From an uncultured Oscillospiraceae bacterium (lineage in GTDB: Bacteria > Bacillota > Clostridia > Oscillospirales > Oscillospiraceae): 9,288 nucleotides of DNA. The stretch is taken from contig CAADUV010000243.1 of assembly GCA_900752305.1 (NCBI GenBank), positions 1-9,288 on the forward strand, read 5' to 3'. Numbering within the stretch: the stretch's first letter is position 1; each line of letters opens with the position of its first letter. This document shows, piece after piece, positions 1 through 7,534 of the stretch. A program made the position numbers and the translations under genes. The notes beneath the pieces are model-generated. The model searched no databases. It was not told the origin of the DNA and saw only the letters and a list, made by a program, of their open reading frames with translations.

Positions 1-1418
1 CGCGCCCCCCCCCCCTCCAGACGATAGTAGCCGTTGACTCCCACCGCCTGGGCGCGGATCTTCATGGTATCCCGCTCTGTGTTATAGCTCAGGACAGGGA
101 CGCTTCCTGATTTGCTGTCCTCAGCTGTGACACAATATTTAATGCTCTTACCATTATCGAAGTAAAAGGTGGCATTGGGCAGATTTTTCTGGGCATTGCG
201 CACCGCAAACTTCTGCCGCAGCAGCACGTTGGAGGTTCCATCCGCCATCCGCACCGTCACGCGGTATTCATAGAACCCCGGCGTCAGCTGGCTGAACTGC
301 AAACTCTTGTTCATCCGGCTCAGGTCGTACCCCACAGAGTTGACCGTCACGGTCTTGCTGCAGTTTTTCACCGGGTCGCCGTCCAGGTCATAGCAGCCGG
401 CCGTGACCGTGCTGATCTGGTCATAGCCGCCCACATGCCCCTGCACGGTCAGCGGGGTCTTTTCCCGCAGGACGCCGTTGTCCAGCGCCAGCTTGCCGTT
501 TGCCAGGGTGGTAGCGGCCTTACGGGCGTACTGATAGACCCGGGTGATCTTGAAGGTGTAGATCGTTTTGCTGCCGGTACTGAGCTTGGTGGATTTGGCG
601 GTTGTCCCGTTGACGGTGATCTCACGGATGAAGTTCTTGTCCGCTTTGTTCTCCAGCGGGTCAGTCACCTCGTATACGTTGTTGGACTTTCTGCCAATGA
701 CCATCAGAACGTGCCTTTTCGTCTTATAGCAGTCACTGGTCCAGGTGATGATCGGCGGACTGTAAGCACCGTTGCCATTGACGTAATCCTCCACCGCCTC
801 ATCCAGGGAGACGCCATCCCGATAGGCAGCACCTCGATTGATGCGTGGAGACTTGTCGTCATTGGTGCTCCCTTTCAGGATGTCCTTGGGCAGCTGATCC
901 ACCCCAAGATAGGACAGGCTCATGGAGACACAGGCCGCCCAGCAGTAGTTGATGGCACTTCCACTGTAGGTGCCCCACTGGCTTGCCTGGAAATAGGGCG
1001 TATTCTTTTTCTGCTGAGAGATATAGCGTATCTGACCGTCCAAAACCTCGTCCGCCGTACTCAGCGTCACATTGGGGTCGCCGAGAGAGGACGTGACCAG
1101 CACCCCACAGGTGGCCAACTGTGCGTCCGCACTGCCGGATGTTCCCCCGTCCTGCTGTGCAGCTGTGGTGGTCTTGGCGGTTTGGGTGGGTGTGGCCGCC
1201 GCAGTCTCCTGTGCCGTCTCCACCGTCAGTGGCTGCACCGTCTCCGCCGGCCCGCTGTCCGCTGTCTCATTGGACTCCGAACCAGTCACCGTCTCTGCCG
1301 CAGCGACAGTTGGTTCTGACTCGGCCGAGTCCGTGGCCCAGACAGCAGACGGCAGCATGCTGAAGGTCAGCGCGATTGTCAAGAGAAAGGCGGTCAGCTG
1401 TCGTGTTCGTCTTGTCAT
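1..1418 (-). CDS. Secreted papain-fold (C39-like) cysteine peptidase with C-terminal Ig-like domain, 3' end off the window
   Basis: Open from ATG 1418 to the window edge: 472 codons, no stop. Residues 1-28 form a signal peptide (basic MTRRTRQ, hydrophobic core, cleavage likely after AVWA), so the product is exported. Residues 29-95 are a Thr/Ala/Glu/Gln-rich low-complexity linker. Residues about 130-290 resemble a C39-type/papain-like peptidase: NYCWAACVSMSLSYLG places the presumed nucleophile at C159, RHVLMVIG the histidine at H236, and VTDPL the aspartate at D253; Q144 or Q147 could form the oxyanion hole. Residues about 325-406 look like an Ig-like beta-sandwich ending in a 'LTPGFYEYRVTV...FAV' pattern common in clostridial secreted cell-wall enzymes; another beta-rich segment begins near 413. 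The AGGAGG site lies 13 nt from the ATG, rather far, but no other in-frame start fits. Substrate unknown: it could process peptides or act at the cell wall. The last codons (Gly run from poly-C) may be an assembly error. Confidence 0.72.
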   Translation of the reverse strand, partial: MTRRTRQLTAFLLTIALTFSMLPSAVWATDSAESEPTVAAAETVTGSESNETADSGPAETVQPLTVETAQETAAATPTQTAKTTTAAQQDGGTSGSADAQLATCGVLVTSSLGDPNVTLSTADEVLDGQIRYISQQKKNTPYFQASQWGTYSGSAINYCWAACVSMSLSYLGVDQLPKDILKGSTNDDKSPRINRGAAYRDGVSLDEAVEDYVNGNGAYSPPIITWTSDCYKTKRHVLMVIGRKSNNVYEVTDPLENKADKNFIREITVNGTTAKSTKLSTGSKTIYTFKITRVYQYARKAATTLANGKLALDNGVLREKTPLTVQGHVGGYDQISTVTAGCYDLDGDPVKNCSKTVTVNSVGYDLSRMNKSLQFSQLTPGFYEYRVTVRMADGTSNVLLRQKFAVRNAQKNLPNATFYFDNGKSIKYCVTAEDSKSGSVPVLSYNTERDTMKIRAQAVGVNGYYRLEGGGA

Positions 1419-1457
1419 ATTCGTTCTCTGTCCTCCTGTTCAGAATTGAATTTTTTT

Positions 1458-1497
1458 ACAAAAAGCGTCCGAAGCCACCCCCTGTGGACAGCTTCGG
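1458..1497 (-). terminator. Terminator-like hairpin in the leader of the secreted peptidase
   Basis: On the minus strand CCGAAGC (1497-1491) pairs with GCTTCGG (1475-1469), with a further CAC/GTG pairing inside the loop, followed by ACGCTTTTTG. This has the form of a Rho-independent terminator. It lies about 25 nt downstream of the candidate -10 at 1528-1523 and about 50 nt before the peptidase start, so it may attenuate that gene. Alternatively it ends transcripts from the GtrA gene 160 nt upstream. The stem is short, so strength is uncertain. Confidence 0.5.
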
Positions 1498-1522
1498 CCT
1501 TCAATCTTTACAAACCGGTTAC

Positions 1523-1551
1523 ATTTTAGCACAATTTTAAGAAATCGTCTA
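1523..1551 (-). promoter_or_regulatory. Candidate sigma-A promoter for the secreted peptidase
   Basis: Minus-strand TAAAAT (1528-1523) is a good -10; 17 nt upstream is TAGACG (1551-1546), four of six matches to TTGACA. The flanks are AT-rich compared with the genes on either side. The predicted transcript would begin near 1516 and carry a leader of about 100 nt including the hairpin at 1497-1469. Based on consensus matching only. Confidence 0.4.
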
Positions 1552-1655
1552 CCCTTTTGATGATCTTTTTCCCATTCTATGGACGACAGAAAGTTAATAT
1601 TATTAGGAAAAATCCGACGTTTCCCCCGCATTTCCTTCTTTTCCGAACCTTTTGC

Positions 1656-2081
1656 TCACGTATCCCCCACTTCCCGGAATACAACCAACCGCTGACCCAG
1701 GTAATTGCAGCAGGAGAACAGCCCCATTCCGACCAGCATGGACACATTTTCCTGCACGCTGTGCCGCACATTGGCCATGAGCCGGATGACCAGGGGCTTT
1801 GCCACGCTAAAGGCAAAGGCATAGCAAAGGAGGATATTGACGGCAAACCCCACGGCCTGCCGCACACTCCTCTGATGGTTGTGGAAGGTGAGATACTTGT
1901 TGGCAAAGAAGCTGATGACGCTGGTGATGGTATAATTGGCCGCCGTGGACACCCAATAGCCGCAGCCCAACAGGTTGTACATCCCGAACATGATGCCCAT
2001 GCCCAGGATGGTGTTGGCGGTGCCGATGGCGGCAAAGCGCAGCAGTTTTCGATCCACCAGGTGATGATGCAGATGATTCAT
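1656..2081 (-). CDS. GtrA-family small membrane protein
   Basis: 141 aa, the usual length for the GtrA family (PF04138), small four-helix membrane proteins thought to help move lipid-linked sugars or otherwise support surface polysaccharide modification. Visible are the N-terminal family pattern LLRFAAIGTANT (13-24), helices at about 16-38, 42-60, 76-95 and 111-130, the motif SFFANKYLTF (57-66) matching the family's 'SF..N..WtF', and a second copy-like end NYLGQRLVVF. ATG 2081 is preferred over longer in-frame starts because GGGGAGGGG sits just upstream and the protein then begins where family members do. No glycosyltransferase lies beside it, so it is an orphan here and its substrate cannot be inferred. 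It has its own promoter (2158-2186). No compact terminator directly follows; the hairpin at 1469-1497 may serve. Confidence 0.8.
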   Translation of the reverse strand: MNHLHHHLVDRKLLRFAAIGTANTILGMGIMFGMYNLLGCGYWVSTAANYTITSVISFFANKYLTFHNHQRSVRQAVGFAVNILLCYAFAFSVAKPLVIRLMANVRHSVQENVSMLVGMGLFSCCNYLGQRLVVFREVGDT

Positions 2082-2157
2082 CCTTGTCCCCTCCCCTGCC
2101 GGAGCCGCCCCACGGCAATCCGGTCTCTTCTCAGGTTGACCCACAAAGATCAGGGGC

Positions 2158-2186
2158 ATTATACCATGTTTTGACTTTTCGTGCAA
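2158..2186 (-). promoter_or_regulatory. Promoter of the GtrA-family gene (extended -10)
   Basis: Minus strand: perfect TATAAT (2163-2158) preceded by TGG, giving an extended -10, with TTGCAC (2186-2181) exactly 17 nt upstream. The weak -35 (three of six) is offset by the extended -10. Transcription would start near 2151, leaving a leader of about 70 nt. It lies just downstream of the terminator of the MerR operon, so the GtrA gene is probably a separate unit. Confidence 0.65.
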
Positions 2187-2216
2187 TTTGACCGGGCGAA
2201 AAAATCCCACTTCTGC

Positions 2217-2249
2217 AAAAACAGACACAAGCATTCCACCTGTGTCTGT
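2217..2249 (-). terminator. Rho-independent terminator of the MATE-MerR operon
   Basis: Minus strand: ACAGACACA (2249-2241) and TGTGTCTGT (2229-2221) form a perfect 9-bp stem with an 11-nt loop, followed by a short T run (TTTTG). It begins 6 nt after the stop codon of the regulator gene, the expected place for the end of the operon. Confidence 0.8.
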
Positions 2250-2255
2250 CCTCGT

Positions 2256-3086
2256 TCATGCTTTTGGCCGCACTGGGATACTGATCTCCGTGACAAATTT
2301 ACCCGTATCCTTGGTGATGCCGTAGTCGATCATAGTGACCTCCCGGGCGAAATCCGCCGCCTCCAGCTGGTGCTCCGCCAGATAAGCCAGCAGCTTCCGA
2401 TACTGCTCCGGCGCCTCCGGATGGCTCCCTCGGAAGCGGATGTCCACGCAGGTGGTCTCCGGTAACTGAATGGTGGCACCGTCGAACTGGTCTACATCGT
2501 CCAGCAGCAAAAAGATGCCGTCATACTGGTCAAACCGTCCCGCGTTCAGGTTCTCCACCGAGATGCCGACCCCCACCTTCCCCAAGAAGATGGCGGTCTC
2601 CGCCTGGGACTGCTCCAAGCGCCGAATGGGCAGCTCCATATCGAAGAAATCCTTGATCTTCAGCGAGTCCTCCATCCATACCATCCGACGGGCAGGACTC
2701 TGCACCACCTTTACCACGTCAAATTCCGAGTGTTGGGCATCATAGAGCTGCCGCAGGCGATTGTCGATCTTCCGTTCGATGCGCTGCAGCTCCCGTTGCT
2801 TCTCCATGACCACCTCTTTCTGATGGCGGAGCTTTTCTTCGATCTTATCCACATCCTTGTTCTGCAAAAAGTCCGCGATCTCCGCCAAGGGCATATCCAG
2901 CGCCCGCAGATACCGGATGGTGTTCAAGGCTTCAAACTGCCGGGGGCTGTAGTAGCGATAGCCTGTGCCCGGCGCGATATACTCCGGCGTCAGCAGCCCC
3001 ACATTCTCGTAGTGGCGCAGGCTGCTGACGCTCAGGTGGAAGAGCTTGGCCACGTCGCCGATTTGAAACAACTTGGGCTTATCCAT
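2256..3086 (-). CDS. MerR-family, BmrR-like multidrug-responsive transcriptional regulator
   Basis: 276 aa from ATG 3086, chosen because AGGAGGGAGGA lies 7 nt upstream. N-terminal winged helix-turn-helix: FQIGDVAKLFHLSVSSLRHYE (7-27), then the wing GTGYRYYS (40-47), both diagnostic of MerR proteins. A Lys/Glu/Arg-rich coiled coil (about 80-115) would form the dimer. Residues about 120-276 look like a GyrI-like/BmrR-type effector-binding domain, ending with ITKDTGKFVTEISIPV, a typical strand of that fold. Such proteins bind lipophilic cationic drugs and twist a promoter with an over-long spacer into an active form. The gene overlaps the 3' end of the MATE pump gene by 8 nt, so it is cotranscribed and translationally coupled, and the likely target is the 19-bp-spacer promoter at 4470-4500, making the system autoregulated. 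No cysteine pattern of metal-sensing MerR proteins is seen. The inducer is unknown. Confidence 0.85.
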   Translation of the reverse strand: MDKPKLFQIGDVAKLFHLSVSSLRHYENVGLLTPEYIAPGTGYRYYSPRQFEALNTIRYLRALDMPLAEIADFLQNKDVDKIEEKLRHQKEVVMEKQRELQRIERKIDNRLRQLYDAQHSEFDVVKVVQSPARRMVWMEDSLKIKDFFDMELPIRRLEQSQAETAIFLGKVGVGISVENLNAGRFDQYDGIFLLLDDVDQFDGATIQLPETTCVDIRFRGSHPEAPEQYRKLLAYLAEHQLEAADFAREVTMIDYGITKDTGKFVTEISIPVRPKA

Positions 3087-4437
3087 GGGTCGGTCCTCCC
3101 TCCTGTGTCTGTTTTCCGTGACGAGTGAGCACCGCAAAGGCGATGACACAGATGATGACCGACAGCAGCGACCCGGTAGCCGTAGCCAGCCCCATGGGGA
3201 ACAGGGTGGTGGGGAACAGTTTGGAGGTCAGGTAGACGCCGGGCAGACGTACCAGGGCGATGGCGATGATGTTGTGCAGGAAGGAAAGGACGGACTTCTC
3301 ACAGGCGCAGAAATAGCCGCTGAAGCTGAAGTGGATGCCAGCAAAGATACAGTCCCAAATGTACCCGCGGAAATACTGCCCGCCAGCCATCTGCACCGCA
3401 CTGTCGCTGGTGAACAGCCCCACCACCGGTTCGGCGACAACCTGCACCAGGCCGGAAACGATAAGTCCAAAACCAACTGCAATACAAATGGCATAGCGCA
3501 ACGTGGCCACCGCCCGTTCCGGCTTGTGAGCGCCGATATTCTGCGCGCCCAATGCCGAAACCGTGGAGAGCAAGGAAGAAGGCACCAGGAAGACAAAGCT
3601 GATGATCTTCTCCACGATGCCTACCGCGGCGGCGTCTGTCAGGCCACGGCGGTTGGCGATGATGGTGATGGCCACGAACGCCACCTGGATCAGCCCGTCC
3701 TGAACGGCAATGGGGACGCCAATCTTCAAGATGTTCCCCAGCACCGGCTTCTTAGGCTTAAAGTGGGACTTGTCCACAGAGATACCAGATTCCCGTCTCA
3801 GGATGACCACCAGGGCAAACACCACGCTGATTGCCTGCGCCAGCGTCGTGCCCAGAGCCGCACCGGCAGGCCCCATACGCATAGCGCCCATGAACAGGTA
3901 GTCCAGGCCGATATTGGCCACACAGGCCACGGCAATGAAGTACATAGGGCTTTTGGAGTCGCCCAGGCCGCGGAAGATGGAGCTGATGACGTTGTAGGCG
4001 GTGATAAAGGGGATGCCGATGAAGCAGATAGTCAGATAGGCCACCGTACCGGAGACCGCCTCAGTGGGGGTGGACATGATGTTCACGATGGGATGCACCA
4101 GCAAGACCAGTACCACCGTGAGCACCACGGACAGAGAGAGGAACAGCGTGACCGTGTTGCCGATGTGGACAGCGGCGCGCTTTTTGTCGTTGGCGCCCAC
4201 GGACTGACCGATGCTGACGGTAGAGCCCATAGCCAAGCCTACGATCATGACGGTGAGCATATGCATGACTTGGGAACCGATGGAGACCGCAGTGGTGCTG
4301 GCCGTCCCCTCGAACTGACCGATGATGAACAGGTCGGCCATGCCGTACAAGGTCTGCAAGAAGTAGGACAGCAGATAGGGTAGGGAGAAAAATACGATAT
4401 TTTTGAACACACTTCCTGTGGTTAAGTTCTTTTCCAT
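3079..4437 (-). CDS. MATE-family multidrug efflux transporter
   Basis: 452 aa, the normal MATE length, with about 12 hydrophobic segments arranged as two MatE halves. Family features include the N-terminal SLPYLLSYFLQTLYGMADLFIIGQF region (18-42; the first helix with its P and the Y..aD...iG pattern), SIFRGLGDSKSPMYF in the middle loop, and GLGDSKSP typical of the family. MATE proteins export cationic drugs and metabolites across the plasma membrane using an Na+ or H+ gradient. ATG 4437 has AAAGGAGG 9 nt upstream. It is the first gene of an operon with a BmrR-type regulator, and the promoter at 4470-4500 has MerR-activated architecture; together these point to drug-induced efflux. It is transcribed away from spoIIID. 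The C-terminal end is short and polar (TRHGKQTQEGGPTHG), and its last codons overlap the start of the regulator gene. Substrate and coupling ion cannot be read from sequence alone. Confidence 0.9.
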   Translation of the reverse strand: MEKNLTTGSVFKNIVFFSLPYLLSYFLQTLYGMADLFIIGQFEGTASTTAVSIGSQVMHMLTVMIVGLAMGSTVSIGQSVGANDKKRAAVHIGNTVTLFLSLSVVLTVVLVLLVHPIVNIMSTPTEAVSGTVAYLTICFIGIPFITAYNVISSIFRGLGDSKSPMYFIAVACVANIGLDYLFMGAMRMGPAGAALGTTLAQAISVVFALVVILRRESGISVDKSHFKPKKPVLGNILKIGVPIAVQDGLIQVAFVAITIIANRRGLTDAAAVGIVEKIISFVFLVPSSLLSTVSALGAQNIGAHKPERAVATLRYAICIAVGFGLIVSGLVQVVAEPVVGLFTSDSAVQMAGGQYFRGYIWDCIFAGIHFSFSGYFCACEKSVLSFLHNIIAIALVRLPGVYLTSKLFPTTLFPMGLATATGSLLSVIICVIAFAVLTRHGKQTQEGGPTHG

Positions 4438-4469
4438 GGGCTTGCGCCTCCTTTTGATTGGCTGCGCCT

Positions 4470-4500
4470 ATTATAAACTCTACAACTGTTGCAAAGTCAA
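4470..4500 (-). promoter_or_regulatory. MerR-type promoter/operator with 19-bp spacer, driving the MATE-MerR operon
   Basis: Minus strand: TTGACT (4500-4495, five of six) and a perfect TATAAT (4475-4470) separated by 19 nt instead of 17. Within the spacer and overlapping the -35 is a dyad at 4477-4497: arms actctacaac and gttgcaaagt around a central t (plus strand), pairing at 8 of 10 positions. A 19-bp spacer with a centred dyad is the established signature of promoters activated by MerR-family proteins, and the operon encodes one. Confidence 0.82.
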
Positions 4501-4535
4501 GGGTGTTTCCGAAAAAAGTTTCCTTCCGACCGGTC

Positions 4536-4561
4536 TATCCCGTCCCATTCCCGCATACATT
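4536..4561 (+). promoter_or_regulatory. Candidate sigma-E (sporulation) promoter of spoIIID
   Basis: CATACATT at 4554-4561 fits the sigma-E -10 consensus (CATACA-T), and spoIIID is a sigma-E regulon gene in Bacillus subtilis. The -35 side (TATC around 4536-4539, about 14 nt upstream) is only a weak match. Transcription would begin near 4568, at a 6-bp hairpin (AGCCGG 4567-4572 with CCGGCT 4581-4586) lying just before the ribosome-binding site. Confidence 0.42.
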
Positions 4562-4608
4562 CCAACAGCCGGGGAAAAAACCGGCTCCAAAGGATGGAGT
4601 GGTTGCCA

Positions 4609-4857
4609 TTGAAAGGGACGATCGAAGCCCGCGCCAAGGATTTGGCCTTATACATGATTGAACACCGTTCCACGGTACGCAGTGCCGCCAAAGCCTTCGG
4701 GGTATCCAAGAGCACGGTACACAAGGACCTCCAGGAGCGGCTGCCTGCCATCAATCCCGGCCTGTATCGTCAGGTAAAGGAGATTTTGGAGGAGAACAAA
4801 GCGGAACGGCATATTCGTGGCGGCATTGCCACCAGGAATAAATACCGGCGAAGATAA
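4609..4857 (+). CDS. spoIIID: Sporulation transcription factor SpoIIID
   Basis: 82 aa, close to the usual 80-93 aa. The helix-turn-helix segment TVRSAAKAFGVSKSTVHKDL (22-41) and the following ERLPAINPGL (43-52), KAERHIRGGIATRNKY (64-79) match the highly conserved SpoIIID core and basic C-terminal helix. SpoIIID is the mother-cell DNA-binding protein that turns on or off sigma-E regulon genes, including sigK expression, during endospore formation. Start: TTG 4609, with GGAG 9 nt upstream, gives the family's usual N-terminus (xKG-I-EARAKDLA); the in-frame ATG at 4594 has no room for a ribosome-binding site. It stands alone between a divergent MATE operon and prfC, with its own candidate sigma-E promoter and a strong terminator. 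It shows that the host lineage is spore-forming, or descends from spore formers. Confidence 0.95.
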   Translation: MKGTIEARAKDLALYMIEHRSTVRSAAKAFGVSKSTVHKDLQERLPAINPGLYRQVKEILEENKAERHIRGGIATRNKYRRR

Positions 4858-4863
4858 ACGGCG

Positions 4864-4910
4864 CAAGGGTATCCCTGATTGGAAGGGATACCCTTGTCCT
4901 TGCTTTTTTC
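4864..4910 (+). terminator. Rho-independent terminator of spoIIID
   Basis: Perfect 13-bp stem: CAAGGGTATCCCT (4864-4876) with AGGGATACCCTTG (4884-4896), a 7-nt loop, then TCCTTGCTTTTTTC. It starts 6 nt after the spoIIID stop codon, so prfC has to be transcribed from its own promoter. Confidence 0.92.
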
Positions 4911-4928
4911 CCTTTTGAGAAGTATAAT
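4900..4928 (+). promoter_or_regulatory. Candidate sigma-A promoter of prfC
   Basis: Perfect TATAAT at 4923-4928 in an AT-rich stretch, with TTGCTT (4900-4905, three of six) at exactly 17 nt. The -35 would sit inside the T-rich tail of the spoIIID terminator. The transcript would start near 4935, leaving a leader of about 175 nt before the prfC start. Confidence 0.55.
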
Positions 4929-4936
4929 AAATATAT

Positions 4937-5051
4937 CTGCCCTTTTTTCTGGCCGGGTGAGGATTTCTTCTCCGTTCTGCTCAGAATGTGCAATTGGGGC
5001 AGGCAATCCTTTGTCAAATCCACACCAAACCCATCTGCCGGCAGGGTTTGG
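4937..5051 (+). other. Long, potentially structured 5' leader of prfC
   Basis: Gene-free leader with several complementary segments: CTGCCC (4937-4942) with GGGCAG (4997-5002), AGGATT (4960-4965) with AATCCT (5005-5010), and an 8-bp stem CCAAACCC (5025-5032) with GGGTTTGG (5044-5051) around an 11-nt loop holding the palindrome TGCCGGCA. No T run follows the last stem, so it is not a terminator. It does not match a riboswitch class I can recognise, and its function is unknown. Confidence 0.3.
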
Positions 5052-5109
5052 ATGATGTTCTCCTGGCGCGCCGGTAAGAATTTCAATCTGATCGTTTGGA
5101 GGAATTCCA

Positions 5110-6711
<1,602 letters not shown>

Positions 6712-6761
6712 GATTTTTACGCACTTATCCCAACATTTTATTCTATCTAGGAGGTATGCCA

Positions 6762-7412
6762 ATGAGACTTTATGCTTTGCGACATGGTGAGACCAGCTGG
6801 AATGTCCAGCGCCGTTTTCAGGGTCAGAGTGACATACCTCTGAACGACAAAGGCATTTTGCTGGCGGAATTGACCGGAGAGGGGCTGGCCAACATCCCCT
6901 TCGACCTGGCCTTCACCTCCCCCCTCTGCCGGGCACGCCAGACGGCGGAGCTGGTTCTGGCGGGGCGGGACGTACCACTGTATGTGGAGCCGCGGCTCAT
7001 CGAAATGGCGTTCGGCGTTTACGAAGGCGTCACGGCCAACTCCGGGCCGGGTGGGACGCTGAATCAGAACCTGGTGGACTTCATCTGCCACGCGGAACGC
7101 TACCAAGCGCCGGAGGGCGGCGAGTCCTTTGAGGAACTGTCCAAGCGGATGGCGGATTATCTGTTCGACCTGTGCCACCGGAAGGACCTGGCAGACAAGA
7201 CCATCCTGCTGGCCTCCCACGGCGGCGCCATCACCGCTATGCTCAACGCCATCGACCCGCCGGAGGGCTTTTTCTGGCGGGGTGGGGTGCCGTACAACTG
7301 CAGCTACTCCATCATCGACGTGGGTGAGGACTGTGTACCGGTATTGGTGGCGGAAAACCAAATTTGCTACCCGCTGGAGCAGACCAAGAGCAGTTCTATC
7401 CGGCTGGACTGA
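6762..7412 (+). CDS. Histidine phosphatase / phosphoglycerate mutase-like protein
   Basis: 216 aa. N-terminal LRHGETSWN (6-14) has the phospho-accepting histidine H8 and R7 of the histidine-phosphatase superfamily; further active-site positions are R57/R59 in TSPLCRARQTAE, E81 in RLIEMAFGVYEG, and the second histidine H153 in LASHGGAI. The pattern matches the small PhoE/CobC/GpmB-like branch, which acts on phosphorylated small molecules, rather than proven glycolytic mutases; the substrate is not predictable. Start: ATG 6762 is 7 nt from TAGGAGGT; the ATG at 6756 is too close to it. It follows prfC by 50 nt without a terminator, so readthrough is likely; a weak separate promoter is possible (TTTACG 6716-6721, 17 nt, TATTCT 6739-6744). 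The last residues (about 200-216) are polar and poorly conserved. The gene ends at a strong bidirectional terminator. Confidence 0.88.
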   Translation: MRLYALRHGETSWNVQRRFQGQSDIPLNDKGILLAELTGEGLANIPFDLAFTSPLCRARQTAELVLAGRDVPLYVEPRLIEMAFGVYEGVTANSGPGGTLNQNLVDFICHAERYQAPEGGESFEELSKRMADYLFDLCHRKDLADKTILLASHGGAITAMLNAIDPPEGFFWRGGVPYNCSYSIIDVGEDCVPVLVAENQICYPLEQTKSSSIRLD

Positions 7413-7435
7413 CATCGAAATCACGAAAAAAGCAA

Positions 7436-7480
7436 AAAACAACAGCACCACGACTCTGTGGTGCTGTTGTTTTCTCTCTT
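7436..7480. terminator. Bidirectional Rho-independent terminator between convergent genes
   Basis: Perfect 16-bp stem AAAACAACAGCACCAC (7436-7451) with GTGGTGCTGTTGTTTT (7458-7473) and a 6-nt loop. T-rich tracts follow on both strands (TTTTCTCTCTTT on plus; TTTTTTGCTTTTTT on minus), so it can end both the prfC-phosphatase unit and the sortase-pilin unit. It accounts for most of the gap between the two stop codons. Confidence 0.93.
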
Positions 7481-7534
7481 TGTCGGGAAGGGCGTTCGCC
7501 GCTGAGGGACGGGAAGGCCATTCAGACGCGCGAC

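Noticed and set aside
435..1319. 294-codon plus-strand frame opposite the secreted peptidase
   Set aside because: The minus strand encodes a signal peptide and peptidase motifs over the same bases; the plus frame has no ribosome-binding site or family features.
1440..1631. 63-codon minus-strand frame between the GtrA and peptidase genes
   Set aside because: It spans the candidate promoter and terminator hairpin, lacks a ribosome-binding site, and its sequence resembles no family; treated as intergenic.
3073..4383. 436-codon plus-strand frame opposite the MATE gene
   Set aside because: Very rich in His, Asp, Gln and Gly with no domain pattern, and fully explained as the antisense shadow of a clear membrane transporter.
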